Assembly (NCBI GenBank): GCA_020633125.1
Contig: JACKEH010000002.1
Location: 124,001-188,000 of the forward strand
Origin: Sandaracinus sp.
Lineage (GTDB): Bacteria > Myxococcota_A > Polyangia > Polyangiales > Houyiibacteriaceae
DNA length: 64,000 bases
Direction: 5' to 3'
The notes below the pieces were generated by a model. It made no database searches and was not told the origin of the DNA. It saw only the letters and a program-made list of their open reading frames with translations. This document shows, one piece after another, positions 32,995-41,602 of the stretch (position 1 is the stretch's first letter; each line of letters starts with the position of its first letter). A program made the translations under genes and the position numbers.

Positions 32995-34868
32995 GGCGCG
33001 AGCAGCCGTTCGGTGAGCGCGAGGAAGTCCCGCTCGGTCATCAAGCCGACGAGGCGATCGTCTTCGACCACCGCGAGGGCGGTGACGTCGTGCGTGCGCA
33101 GGAGCCCGAGCGCGTCGCGCACGTCGGTTTCGGGGCTCACGACGATCGGGCTCGGGTCCATCAGATCACGCACCGCCTCCGGAGGATTACCGCGGGAGAG
33201 CGCGACGAGCCATCGGCGAAGGTCGAGCATGCCGAGCAGCTTGCCTGCGTCGTCCTCGACCGGCACGTGCCGCACGTGACGCCAGGCCATCATGCTGGCG
33301 GCGAGATCGACACGGTCCGCCGGCCGAAGTGTGACGAGGTCGGTGGACATCCACGCGCGCACGCGGCGATCGGGGGGCGCGTCGCAGGTGGCGGCGGTGA
33401 GCGGCGCCCACGTGTGCACGGGTGCGTCGTCCGATTGGGCGAGTCGTAGGCCATTGGTCAGCGCGGCCGACCGGGTGCTGGGGCGTGTGTCGGCGAGGGA
33501 GGCGTGCCCGGCGAGGAGCCACGCGGCGAGGGTGCGACGCTCGCGTACGCGGGCGTCGACGACGTCGAGGTAGTGGTCGGCTTCGTTCGCGTCGACGCCG
33601 GCGGAGCGGAGGCCGTCGCGGGCCAACGGGATGAGCCGTTCGCGGAGCAGCGTGACCGCGCCGCCACGCGTTCCGTCCGGCAGCACGAGCTCGGCGCCCA
33701 GGCCGCTGCGGGCGGCGGCGAGGAACGCTTCGCGGGCGCTCTCGAAGGGCAGCGTGCGCGCGGGGTCGCCGTAGGTCTGCGCGGCGCCGAGCATCAGGCC
33801 GTAGAAGAGCGCGGCGTTGGCGACCTCGTCGATGAGCGACGGGCCGCTCGGCAAGACGCGGCACTCGACGCGAAGGTGCGCGCGTCGGGTTCCGTCGTCG
33901 GCGCGGTGCGTGCCGTAGCAGCCGCGGTTCCAGCGCCAGACGGTGCCGGCGTGAAGGCGCAGCGCGCGAAGCTCGGGGAGATCGTCTTCGGGCTCCGAGC
34001 GGTCGTCGCCGATCAGGAGCGGGCGGTGGCGCGTGACGTCTTCACGGAAGAGCTCGAGGATCGATTCGCGCACCCAAGCGTCGCCGAAGCTGACGCGAGA
34101 GCGGCCGCCGCGTGCGCGTTGGGCTTCGGAGCGGGCGTCGACGGATTGGCGAAAGAGCGCGATCCGGGTCTCACGCCAGAGGCGGCGATCGAAGAGCAGC
34201 GGGGAGCCGGCGGCGGCGGCGAGCAAGGGCGCGCTGACCCATTGGGCGAGGTTGTAGTCGCGCGCGAAGTGCTCGGGGTCGGTCTGCAGGTGAAGCTGGA
34301 AGCTGGTGTTGCAGGCTTCGAGCAAGACCGAGGCGCTGCGCAGGCGAAGCTCGTCGATGCCTTCGATGTGCACGGAGGCTTCTTCGCCTCGCGCGCGTTG
34401 TACGGCGGCGTCCAGGGCGACGTAGCGGGCGCCCGGCGAGAAGGCGTGAGGCTCGAGGTCGTGGGGCTCGAGGGTCGGGAGAATGCCCGTGAGCACGGGG
34501 AAGGCGTCTTGTCGCGCGGCTTCGGCGCGCACGAGGGTGAGCACCTCGCGAAGCTCGTCGTGCAGGGCGGAGAGGCAAGCGCCTTCGAGGAGGCGCGGGG
34601 TGAGGTTCGCTTCGAGGTTGAAGCGCGCGATCTCGGGCGTGAGGCGGGGGTCCGAGGCGCGCGCGAGGATCGCGGGGGCGACGCCACGCGGGCGCGCGTC
34701 GGCGCCGACGAGGAAGAGTTCTTGTTCGGCGCCGAGGCGTCGCACGCCACGTTCGAGGCGTGGATCGTCGAGCACGCGCTCGAGCGCTTGCAGGTCGTCG
34801 AGCAACGCGGCGGTGAAACGCCGCAGGCTCTCCTCGTCCTCGATGCCGTGAACGCGCGCTTCCCCCAT
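32991..34868 (-). CDS. Glutamate-cysteine-ligase-family protein with C-terminal CBS pair
   Basis: The protein has 625 residues from ATG 34868. Residues 1 to about 490 belong to the GCS2-like carboxylate-amine ligase family: RRLGAEQELFLVG near residue 45, FNLEANLTPRLLEG, LLEACNTSFQLHLQ, and HLRVECRVLPSGPSLIDEVA. These carry the acidic residues expected for metal and ATP binding. Residues about 505-625 are two CBS domains (VRAWMSTDLVTLRPADRVDL, then HVRHVPVEDDAGKLLG; VRDLMDPSPIVVSPETDV, then VGLMTERDFLALTERLL). CBS pairs bind adenosine nucleotides, so the ligase is probably regulated by energy state. It is coupled to the aspartoacylase-like gene and divergent from another CBS gene. Confidence 0.88.
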   Translation of the reverse strand: MGEARVHGIEDEESLRRFTAALLDDLQALERVLDDPRLERGVRRLGAEQELFLVGADARPRGVAPAILARASDPRLTPEIARFNLEANLTPRLLEGACLSALHDELREVLTLVRAEAARQDAFPVLTGILPTLEPHDLEPHAFSPGARYVALDAAVQRARGEEASVHIEGIDELRLRSASVLLEACNTSFQLHLQTDPEHFARDYNLAQWVSAPLLAAAAGSPLLFDRRLWRETRIALFRQSVDARSEAQRARGGRSRVSFGDAWVRESILELFREDVTRHRPLLIGDDRSEPEDDLPELRALRLHAGTVWRWNRGCYGTHRADDGTRRAHLRVECRVLPSGPSLIDEVANAALFYGLMLGAAQTYGDPARTLPFESAREAFLAAARSGLGAELVLPDGTRGGAVTLLRERLIPLARDGLRSAGVDANEADHYLDVVDARVRERRTLAAWLLAGHASLADTRPSTRSAALTNGLRLAQSDDAPVHTWAPLTAATCDAPPDRRVRAWMSTDLVTLRPADRVDLAASMMAWRHVRHVPVEDDAGKLLGMLDLRRWLVALSRGNPPEAVRDLMDPSPIVVSPETDVRDALGLLRTHDVTALAVVEDDRLVGLMTERDFLALTERLLAP

Positions 34869-35143
34869 CGTCGCCCTCTCGCTCGGCCGCTGGCGTGAGC
34901 AAGCCGTGTGCCTCGTCCCCGGCCTGCGTGAGTTCGTTCGGAAAGCACGGAGGCAGGAGACTCGACGGTCTTCCGAGAGTCTCGCGTTCGTGGGGGCGCG
35001 GACGTGCGAAGGCCCACGGTGGACCCTTCGCGAGTCGTGGCGCACGGACGTCGCGGAAGGCGCAGCGTTTGCGCGAAGGGTTCGTTTCGCCGTGCGTCGT
35101 GAAGGGGATTCTGCGCGGCACGCGAGCTGCTGTTCGTGCGCGC

Positions 35144-35590
35144 ATGCTGGCTCGCGAGACCATGACCCGCCGTGTCTACGTCGCTCCGCCGGAGCTCTCA
35201 CTCGCCGACGGGTGGGCCATTCTCGAGCGTCATCGCATTCGGCACTTGCCGGTGGTGAGCGCGGGCGTGTTGCTCGGCATCGTGTCCGATCGCGATCTGC
35301 TCTTGCGCGCGACGCCGGACGGACGCGGGGGGCTTCGCTTCGACGACGCGCATCTCGCCGAAGCGATGACCCCCGCGCCGATCACGTGCTCGCCGAGCAC
35401 GTCGGTCTCGGAGATCGCGCGTGTGTTGACGGAGCGAAAGATCGACGCGGTGCCGGTGGTCGACGACCTCGAGCGAATGGTCGGGCTCGTGACGTCGACG
35501 GACCTGATGCTGCTGTTGATCGGGCGGGAGGAAGCGCGGGATCCGATTCCGTTTCGGTTCGAGTTGGTGGAGACGCAGCTGGCGGCTTGA
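35144..35590 (+). CDS. CBS-domain-pair protein
   Basis: The protein has 148 residues from ATG 35144 (MLARETMTRRVYVAPPEL), chosen because CBS proteins typically begin with an x-x-x-M-T-x-x-V pattern; ATG 35162 would cut it. It has two CBS motifs: HRIRHLPVVSAGVLLGIVSD (then RDLLLRA) and LAEAMTPAPITCSPSTSVSE, then RKIDAVPVVDDLERMVGLVT. There is no other domain. It is likely a free-standing nucleotide sensor. It diverges from the gene that fuses a CBS pair to a ligase (34868), 275 bp apart. Confidence 0.9.
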   Translation: MLARETMTRRVYVAPPELSLADGWAILERHRIRHLPVVSAGVLLGIVSDRDLLLRATPDGRGGLRFDDAHLAEAMTPAPITCSPSTSVSEIARVLTERKIDAVPVVDDLERMVGLVTSTDLMLLLIGREEARDPIPFRFELVETQLAA

Positions 35591-35596
35591 GCGGGG

Positions 35597-35783
35597 ACGG
35601 GGACGGAGACGGAGACGGAGACGGGAACAGGGACGGAGACGGAGACGGAAACGGAGACGGAGACGGAGACGGAGACGGAGACGGAGACCGCGCTTCGCGC
35701 CGCGGACACGGCCACCGACACGGTCACCGACACGGTCACCGACACGGTCACGGTCGCGGCCACGGCCACGGCCACCGCCACTG
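35597..35783. repeat. (GACGGA)n and (CACGGTCACCGA)n arrays
   Basis: Two simple arrays follow the CBS gene. GACGGA/GACGGG hexamers run from 35597 to about 35690. After CGCGCTTCGCGCCGCGG (35690s), CACGGCCACCGACACGGTCA units run from 35707 to about 35783. The second half is not complementary to the first. Confidence 0.85.
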
Positions 35784-35841
35784 CCCTTGTCCGGCGCTCA
35801 CCCTCGACCCCCTCACGGCCCCCGCGCTAGCCTCTCGCTCC

Positions 35842-36711
35842 TTGAGCGACCCTCTCCCCATCGGCGCCACCTTGGCGGGGCATCGCATCGAAGCGCCGCT
35901 CGGCGGGGGTGCGATGGGCACCGTCTACCGCGCACGCGCCACGGACGGCACGCCGGTCGCGCTGAAGGTCCTGCACCCCGCGGTGCTCGAACGCTGGGAT
36001 CTGCGTCGGCGCTTCGAGCGGGAGGCGCGTGCGCTCGCCGCCGTCACGCATCGCAACGTCATCGGCGTGCGGGAGCTCGGCGAAGAGGAGGGGCGGCTCT
36101 TTCTCGCGATGGAGCTGCTCGAAGGCGAGTCGCTCGAAGACCGTTTGGTGCGTGAGCGGCTCGACCCCGAGGAGGCGCTCGTGCTCGCGGACGCGGTGTT
36201 GGCGGGGCTCGCCTACGCGCACGCGCACGGCATCCTTCACCGCGACGTCAAACCCGACAACGTCTTCCTCACACGCACCGCCGAAGGCCTCGTGCCCAAG
36301 CTGCTCGACTTCGGGCTCGCGAAGCTCGACGACGACGCGTGGGGGCCGCGCACGCAGCTGACGACGCAGGGCATGGTGCTCGGCACCCCGACGTACATGG
36401 CGCCCGAGCAGATTCGTTCCGAGCCGGTCGACGCGCGCGCGGACGTCTACGCGATGGGCGTGATGCTCTTCGAGATGCTCACGGGCACCTTTCCTTTCGT
36501 GTCCGACGAGATCCCCGAGCTCTTTCGAATGCACCTCTCGGCGCCCGTGCCTTCGCTCGCGGAGTCGCGGCACGACCTCGGCGCCTCGCCCGAGCTCGAG
36601 ACGTTGGTCGCGCGGGCGCTCGAGAAGGATCGTGACGCGCGTTTCGCCGACGCGGGCGTGATGCGCCGTGCGCTGCGGGCCCTTCCGAAACCGGCGGTGT
36701 GGTCCACGTGA
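35842..36711 (+). CDS. Serine/threonine protein kinase (catalytic domain only)
   Basis: The protein has 289 residues. The best start is TTG 35842 (MSDPLPIGATLAGHRIEAPL); there is no ATG or GTG before the kinase begins. All kinase landmarks are present: Gly loop GGGAMG (21-26), Lys42 in VALKVL, Glu61, HRDVKPDN (133-140), DFG (156-158), and APEQ (187-190). There is no transmembrane or sensor domain, which is unusual for the Pkn family. Its stop overlaps the next kinase's start by 4 nt (GTGA at 36708), so the two are made together. It may be a cytoplasmic partner or activator of the second kinase. Confidence 0.92.
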   Translation: MSDPLPIGATLAGHRIEAPLGGGAMGTVYRARATDGTPVALKVLHPAVLERWDLRRRFEREARALAAVTHRNVIGVRELGEEEGRLFLAMELLEGESLEDRLVRERLDPEEALVLADAVLAGLAYAHAHGILHRDVKPDNVFLTRTAEGLVPKLLDFGLAKLDDDAWGPRTQLTTQGMVLGTPTYMAPEQIRSEPVDARADVYAMGVMLFEMLTGTFPFVSDEIPELFRMHLSAPVPSLAESRHDLGASPELETLVARALEKDRDARFADAGVMRRALRALPKPAVWST

Positions 36712-38339
36712 GCTCGACGAAGCTCGGCATCGGCGACGTCGTCGACGGTCGCTACCGCATCGAGCGCGTGCTCGGCGAAGGCGGCATGGGCGCGGTCTTC
36801 GTCGCGGAGCATCTGCGTCTGCAGAAGCCGGTCGCGCTCAAGGTCGTGCACGCCTCGTTCGCCGGCAACGCCGAGCTCGCCGAGCGCTTCGCGCGCGAAG
36901 CGATGGTGAGCGCGAAGCTCGAGCACCCCCACGTCGCGAGCGCGATCGACTACGGCACCTTGGCCGACGGCAGCGCGTACCTCGTGATGCAGCTCGCGCG
37001 GGGCAAGAATCTCCGCGCGTGGATCGACCTCGGGCCGGATTGGAAGCTCGCGGTGCGTGTGGGCGCGCAGGTCGCGGATGCGCTCGCGGTCGCGCACGCG
37101 CACGGCGTCGTGCACCGGGACCTCAAGCCCGAGAACGTGGTGGTCGACGACCAGCTTCACGCGCGGGTGCTCGACTTCGGCATCGCGCGTGTCGCGGACG
37201 CGGGAGGCAGCGCCCTCACGCGCGTGGGCACCGTGATGGGCACGCCGGGGTACATGCCGCCCGAGCAGGCGGTGGGCGAGCCGGTCGACACGCGCGCGGA
37301 CGTCTACGCGCTCGGCGTGATGCTCTTCGAGATCTGCACCGGCGAGCTGCCGTTTCCACAAGACGAGCTCGGCAAGATCCTCGCGGCGCAGCTCACGGCC
37401 GACGCGCCACGCCTCGCGACGCGTGCGTCGGGTGTGCCTCCGGAGCTCGACGCGTTGGTGGCATCGATGCTGACCAGCTCGAAACACGCCCGGCCCGCGG
37501 ACGTGGCGCCGATTCGCGACGCGCTGCGAACGATGACGCACGCGCTCGGGCCGTCGACGGCGGTCGGTGCGCAGAGCGGGACCGTGCCGCGCGGCAGCGT
37601 GTCGCGTGAGGAAGAGGCGAGCGGCACGGTGGCGACACCCTCGAGGGACGGAGCGACGGTGGCGATGCCTTCGAGCCCCGACGCCAGCGCGACCGTGGCG
37701 TCGATTCCGGGGGCGCTCGGCTCGGTTCCCGCGGCGACGGTGGCCTCGAGCCCCGACGTGGGCGCGACGGTGGCGACGCCCGCGCCCTTCGGCGCGACGA
37801 GCCCACCCGCGGTCGCCGCTCGAGACTCGCAGCCCGTCGCCTTCGCGCCGACGATGATCGCGACGGCTCCGCCTTCGAAGCCCGCCCCCGCGTTGCCGAA
37901 GAGCGCCTTCGTCGCGATGGGCGCGCTCACCGTGCTCGTGGTCTCGTGTCTCGGCGTTCGCTCCGCCTGCGGCGGCGACGAGACCGAGGCGGTCACGGCG
38001 GTGGCGACGCCCGGAGGGCTCGGGCCGATCGGCGACGTGCCGGGCGAGCTCGCGACCGACGTCGCCACGCTCGTCACGAGCCCGGACGCCGCGACCCGCA
38101 GCGGCGCCGCGGCGCGATTGATGCCCCAGCAAGCGCAGCTCCCGGCGTTCGTACGCATGCTCTTGGCGGTCGAGACCTCGGCCGACTGCGACGACCGCCG
38201 CGACGCGGTGCGCGCGCTCCGGGTGCTCGGCGATCCGCGGGCGTTGCCGGCGTTGTTGCGCGTGCAGCGCGCGGACGACCGCGACGATCGTTGTCTGCGG
38301 CGGGATCTGCGGCGGGCGATCGAGCGGCTGACGCCTTGA
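36708..38339 (+). CDS. Membrane serine/threonine protein kinase with extracytoplasmic helical-repeat tail
   Basis: The protein has 543 residues from GTG 36708; GTG 36699 is a less likely alternative. Kinase domain about residues 15-275: Gly loop GEGGMG (23-28), Lys45, HRDLKPEN (136-143), DFG (156-158), PPEQ where APE is usual. Then an Ala/Pro/Thr linker (about 280-395) with repeated GATVA/GTVAT/ATVAS motifs that could carry many phospho-Thr. One membrane segment (FVAMGALTVLVVSCLGV, 401-417) follows, then an outer domain with DAATRSGAAARLMPQQAQ and ALRVLGDPRALPALLRV, which looks like HEAT repeats. The outer part may sense envelope signals. It is coupled to the first kinase. Confidence 0.93.
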   Translation: MSSTKLGIGDVVDGRYRIERVLGEGGMGAVFVAEHLRLQKPVALKVVHASFAGNAELAERFAREAMVSAKLEHPHVASAIDYGTLADGSAYLVMQLARGKNLRAWIDLGPDWKLAVRVGAQVADALAVAHAHGVVHRDLKPENVVVDDQLHARVLDFGIARVADAGGSALTRVGTVMGTPGYMPPEQAVGEPVDTRADVYALGVMLFEICTGELPFPQDELGKILAAQLTADAPRLATRASGVPPELDALVASMLTSSKHARPADVAPIRDALRTMTHALGPSTAVGAQSGTVPRGSVSREEEASGTVATPSRDGATVAMPSSPDASATVASIPGALGSVPAATVASSPDVGATVATPAPFGATSPPAVAARDSQPVAFAPTMIATAPPSKPAPALPKSAFVAMGALTVLVVSCLGVRSACGGDETEAVTAVATPGGLGPIGDVPGELATDVATLVTSPDAATRSGAAARLMPQQAQLPAFVRMLLAVETSADCDDRRDAVRALRVLGDPRALPALLRVQRADDRDDRCLRRDLRRAIERLTP

Positions 38340-38843
38340 GCCAGTGCTTCACGCATCGGCGACGCCGCTTCGCGGCAACGCGCTTTGCGCCTCGGAGGCG
38401 CCGCTTCGCGGCAGCGCGCTTCGCGCCTCGGAGACGCCGCTTTCGCGGCCGCGCGCTTCGCGCCTCGGAGACGCCGCTTCGCGGCCGCGCGCTTCGCGCC
38501 TCGGAGACGCCGCTTTCGCGGCAACGCGCTTCGTGCATCGGAGACGCCGCTTCGCGGCTGTGCGCTTCGCGCCTCGGAGACACCGCTTCGCGGCCGCGCG
38601 CTTCGCGCCTCGGAGTCGCCGCTTTCGCGGCAACGCGCTTCGCGCCTCAGGAGACGCCGCTTCGCGGCTGTGCGCTTCGCGCCTCGGAGACGCCGCTTCG
38701 CGGCCGCGCGCTTCGCGCCTCGGAGACGCCGCTTCGCGGCCGCGCGCTTCGCGCCTCGGAGACGCCGCTTCGCGGCCGCGCGCTTCGCGCCTCGGAGACG
38801 CCGCTTCGCGGCCGCGCGCGTCGTGCCTCTGGAGACGCGCTCC
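38340..38843. repeat. 36-bp palindromic tandem repeat array (about 13 copies)
   Basis: Starting one base after the second kinase's stop, a 36-37-bp unit is repeated about 13 times to 38843. Each unit carries two palindromes, GCGCTTCGCGC and GCCGCTTCGCGGC, joined by CTCGGAGAC. Copies differ by a few substitutions and by T insertions (GCTTTCGC). All frames are open through it, which creates long false reading frames. Confidence 0.95.
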
Positions 38844-38916
38844 GCGCGCGGCGCGGCGGAGGCGTAGCCGACGCCGAGGCCGCCGCGCGAGGCGGCGGCG
38901 CCGGGCCGCCGGGCGG

Positions 38917-39261
38917 CTACCGCGCGTGAAGCATCCGCCAGCAGGCGGCCGCGACTCGGTCCGCGAGCTCGTAGGCTCGCTCGGCCGGAGCGTTCGGCAC
39001 GTAGCCCCACGCTTGTGCGACGCGAAGCGCCGTCTGGGTTTCGTACGCGCTGCCGAGCGCCGACTGAAGGCGAAGCCGCCGGTTGCCGCCGGTGTGTCCG
39101 CGCGCTTCGGCGAGGTTGAGAGCGATCGACTGAGCGGCACGTCGCAGCTGGTCCGCGAGCGGACGGTCGTGCCGTGCCACCGCGCGTACCAGCTCGGGCA
39201 ACGCGGCGATGAGGTCGTAGGCGAGTTGGAGGGGTCGGAAGGTCGGGTGGGGCTGGCTCAT
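38917..39261 (-). CDS. Four-helix-bundle protein (23S rRNA intervening-sequence type)
   Basis: The protein has 114 residues from ATG 39261. It matches the four-helix-bundle family: FRPLQLAYDLIAALPELVRA, LADQLRRAAQSIALNLAEAR, RLRLQSALGSAYETQTALRV, AQAWGYVPNAPAE. Family members are known from rRNA intervening sequences of Leptospira and Coxiella and from many genomes without rRNA linkage; the function is unknown, possibly nucleic-acid binding. No rRNA is near. It sits between two large repeat arrays, with an inverted partial copy of its own 5' end at 39350. Confidence 0.88.
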   Translation of the reverse strand: MSQPHPTFRPLQLAYDLIAALPELVRAVARHDRPLADQLRRAAQSIALNLAEARGHTGGNRRLRLQSALGSAYETQTALRVAQAWGYVPNAPAERAYELADRVAAACWRMLHAR

Positions 39262-39385
39262 GCAGCGCCCCACGCGAGAGAGGCGTGCCAGCCGGCACGC
39301 GCGACACCGTGACGAATGAAGGCTGGCGCGACTGTCTCGCACCAGAGCGCATGAGTCAGCCCCACCCGGCCTGGAGACCCCGTCC
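39230..39385. repeat. Imperfect inverted repeat at the start of the four-helix-bundle gene
   Basis: The first codons of the minus-strand gene (ATGAGCCAGCCCCACCC, from 39261 leftwards) recur on the plus strand at 39350 as ATGAGTCAGCCCCACCC, with similar bases just before (CTCTCGC.../TGTCTCGC...) and a shared GACCCC after. The centre is the perfect hairpin GCGTGCC (39283-39289) and GGCACGC (39294-39300). The copy has no open frame matching the gene beyond about 6 codons. Confidence 0.7.
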
Positions 39386-39471
39386 CCCCAAGCAGCCCCT
39401 TGGATGCCAGCACCCCCACTTCTCGAACTCGACGGAGCAGGGCTGCCTCGAACACCACGTGAGCGAAGCGA

Positions 39472-39945
39472 AGCGGTCGTTGAAGCGCGAAGCGCGTCGT
39501 CGAAGCGCGAAGCGCGTCGTTGAGCGCGAAGCGCGTCTCTGCAGTGCGAAGCGCGTCGTTGAAGCGCGAAGCGCGTGGTCGAAGCGCGAAGCGCGTCGTT
39601 GAGCGCGAAGCGCGTCGTTGAGCGCGAAGCGCGTCGTTGAGCGCGAAGCGCGTCTCTGCAGCGCGAAGCGCGTCGTTGAGCGCGAAGCGCGTCTCTGCAG
39701 CGCGAAGCGCGTCTCTGCAGCGCGAAGCGCGTCTCTGCAGCGCGAAGCGCGTCTCTGCAGCGCGAAGCGCGTCTCTGCAGCGCGAAGCGCGTCTCTGCAG
39801 CGCGAAGCGCGTCTCTGCAGCGCGAAGCGCGTCTCTGCAGCGCGAAGCGCGTCTCTGCAGCGCGAAGCGCGTCTCTGCAGCGCGAAGCGCGTCTCTGCAG
39901 CGCGAAGTGCAGCGCGAAGTGCAGCGCGAAGTCGAAGCGTGAAGC
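39472..39945. repeat. 20-bp palindromic tandem repeat array (11 identical copies in a longer array)
   Basis: From 39681 to 39900 the unit CGCGAAGCGCGTCTCTGCAG is repeated 11 times without a single difference. Flanking units from 39472 have GTCGTTGA or GTCGTTGAA in place of TCTCTGCAG. The total is about 23 units. Each contains the palindrome GCGCGAAGCGC, the same core as in the 38340 array on the other strand. The array ends 18 bp before the stop of the minus-strand membrane gene. Confidence 0.96.
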
Positions 39946-39962
39946 CCGTCGTTGAGCAGCGC

Positions 39963-40961
39963 CTACACGTCCCCTCGCCGCACCGACCAAACGAACGCGT
40001 CGTACCAAAAGTGCATCAACGACACGACGATCGTCAGACTCCAAAGCGCATGCCGTTCCGCCGGCACCGTCGCCGCGAACGCCCCGTACGCGAACGTCCC
40101 GCCGAAGAACACGAGCAGCGCCCCCGCGCGTCGGAGCCGCCCGCGCGCGATTCGTCGGCCTTCGGACCACCACACGAGCGCGAGGTACTGCACCGCGTGG
40201 AAGAGGTTCATCACGAAGAACGCTTCGCCCCACGTGTCGAAGCCCCACGCCACGATCGAGCAGACGCCCGTCGACGTGACGAGCCAGAGCTTGAGCACCG
40301 AGACCGGCTCGCCGCGGCGCATGCGCCACCACGCGACGCCGAAATAGGTCGCGACCACCGACGCGATCGCGCCGCCGACCACCCACGCGATCACGGGGCG
40401 ACGCGCGAGCGCTTCGCCGGGAACCTGCGCGAGCACACGCGAGATCGGATCGTCGAAATCGGAGAAGAGGGCGAAGTCGCCGACGTGATCGATCAACGTC
40501 GCGCCCGCGAGCACCGGGCCGACGTAGAGGATCTGGTTCATCGCGAAGTCGAGCTTGCGATCGCGCTCGGGCGGGACACCGGCGTTGCGGTCGTAGATGC
40601 GCGCGAAGCCGAAGGTCTGCGCGCCGGAATGCCAGACGTCCCAGAACGTCGCGACCACCGTCGCGGCGACCGCGATCCAATCCGAAGCGAGCAGCGCGAC
40701 GAAGAGCAGGAGCGGCACGACGACGAAGCGCAGCCGGTGACGCGCGAAGATCGCGGGGTTCGCGTGGCTGCGAAAGACCACCGCGACGAGGTGCGCGTGA
40801 ATCAGCACGCCGAGCCCGAGGCCCGCGGGGCTGTCGCCGAGCCACGCGAGCGGGGTGTTGGCCGGGGTGCCGGCGAGCGCGATGCCGAGCACCAACGCGA
40901 GCGCGGGCGGGCCGAGAAAGAACGCCCAGTCGTAGCGGGGTGAGACGAGGTAGGGGCTCAC
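39963..40961 (-). CDS. Polytopic membrane protein of unknown function
   Basis: The protein has 332 residues from GTG 40961, which overlaps the upstream gene's stop by 4 nt (GTGA). About eight hydrophobic segments are visible, for example FFLGPPALALVLGIALAG and VVVPLLLFVALLASDWIAV. His residues recur near membrane edges: LIHAHLVAVVFRSHANP, FWDVWHSGAQTFGFARIYDR, HFWYDAFVWSVRR. This suggests a metal-binding or di-iron-like membrane enzyme, but I recognise no family. Operon order is lipoprotein (42291), small membrane protein (41602), this gene. Its 3' end abuts the 20-bp repeat array. Confidence 0.75.
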   Translation of the reverse strand: MSPYLVSPRYDWAFFLGPPALALVLGIALAGTPANTPLAWLGDSPAGLGLGVLIHAHLVAVVFRSHANPAIFARHRLRFVVVPLLLFVALLASDWIAVAATVVATFWDVWHSGAQTFGFARIYDRNAGVPPERDRKLDFAMNQILYVGPVLAGATLIDHVGDFALFSDFDDPISRVLAQVPGEALARRPVIAWVVGGAIASVVATYFGVAWWRMRRGEPVSVLKLWLVTSTGVCSIVAWGFDTWGEAFFVMNLFHAVQYLALVWWSEGRRIARGRLRRAGALLVFFGGTFAYGAFAATVPAERHALWSLTIVVSLMHFWYDAFVWSVRRGDV

Positions 40962-41602
40962 GACGCCGCCTTTGCCTCCGTCGCCTCCGCCTCGCGGCGA
41001 AGTCGCGCGCGCAACGCGAGCAGGAAGGTGGTCAGGCCCGCGAGCTCGAGGCTCTCTTCGATCCAATCGAGCACGCCGTATCCGAGGTTCTGATCGCCGT
41101 GGGCTTCCGTCCAGAGCCCGAGCGGCAGCTCCATCGCGAGCGCGCCGCCGAGGAAGAGGGCGGCTGCGAGCACGAAGCGGCGTCGATCGAGCGCGGGCAA
41201 GCGGCGCAAGAAGCCCAAGAACGACAGCCCCACCGCGAGCGCGATCGCCGCGCCGGGCACCACCCACCCGAAGTGCAGCGCGCCTTCGCCCTCGTACAAC
41301 CCGTCCAGTTGCTCGTGAAGCTCGACCGCTTCGTCGACCGACGCGAGCACGAAGACGAGGCCGAGACCGACCCACGCCCGGCGATCCGCCGTCGCGCGCT
41401 CGGCGCTCACGAAGAGCGCCGCGGCGCAGAGCAGGTGCAGACCGCTCGCGAGCCACGTCGGCAGGTTGTGCTCGTAGCTGAGCGAGAGCGCGGTCGCGAC
41501 CTCGGCGGGCCAGCCGAGAACGAAGTCGCCGACCTCTGCGACGAGGCCGGCGAGGGCGACGGCGACGACCGAGCCGACGAGCGCGCGGTCGAGCGGCGGC
41601 AT
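40958..41602 (-). CDS. Six-helix membrane protein of unknown function
   Basis: The protein has 214 residues from ATG 41602, which shares its first base with the upstream stop (TGATG). Hydrophobic segments include ALVGSVVAVALAGLVAEVGD, FVSAERATADRRAWVGLGLV, VVPGAAIALAVGLSFLGFL and FVLAAALFLGGALAMELPLG. Between the middle segments are acidic residues (SVDEAVELHEQLDGLYEGEG) with a His, and WTEAHGDQNLGYGVLDWIEE before the last helix. The pattern of acidic and His residues again suggests metal binding. The family is unknown to me. It is coupled at both ends to its neighbours. Confidence 0.75.
   Translation of the reverse strand: MPPLDRALVGSVVAVALAGLVAEVGDFVLGWPAEVATALSLSYEHNLPTWLASGLHLLCAAALFVSAERATADRRAWVGLGLVFVLASVDEAVELHEQLDGLYEGEGALHFGWVVPGAAIALAVGLSFLGFLRRLPALDRRRFVLAAALFLGGALAMELPLGLWTEAHGDQNLGYGVLDWIEESLELAGLTTFLLALRARLRREAEATEAKAAS

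Noticed and set aside
38340..39945. CRISPR arrays
   Set aside because: The units are contiguous, with no unique spacers between repeats, and no cas gene is near. They are tandem repeats.
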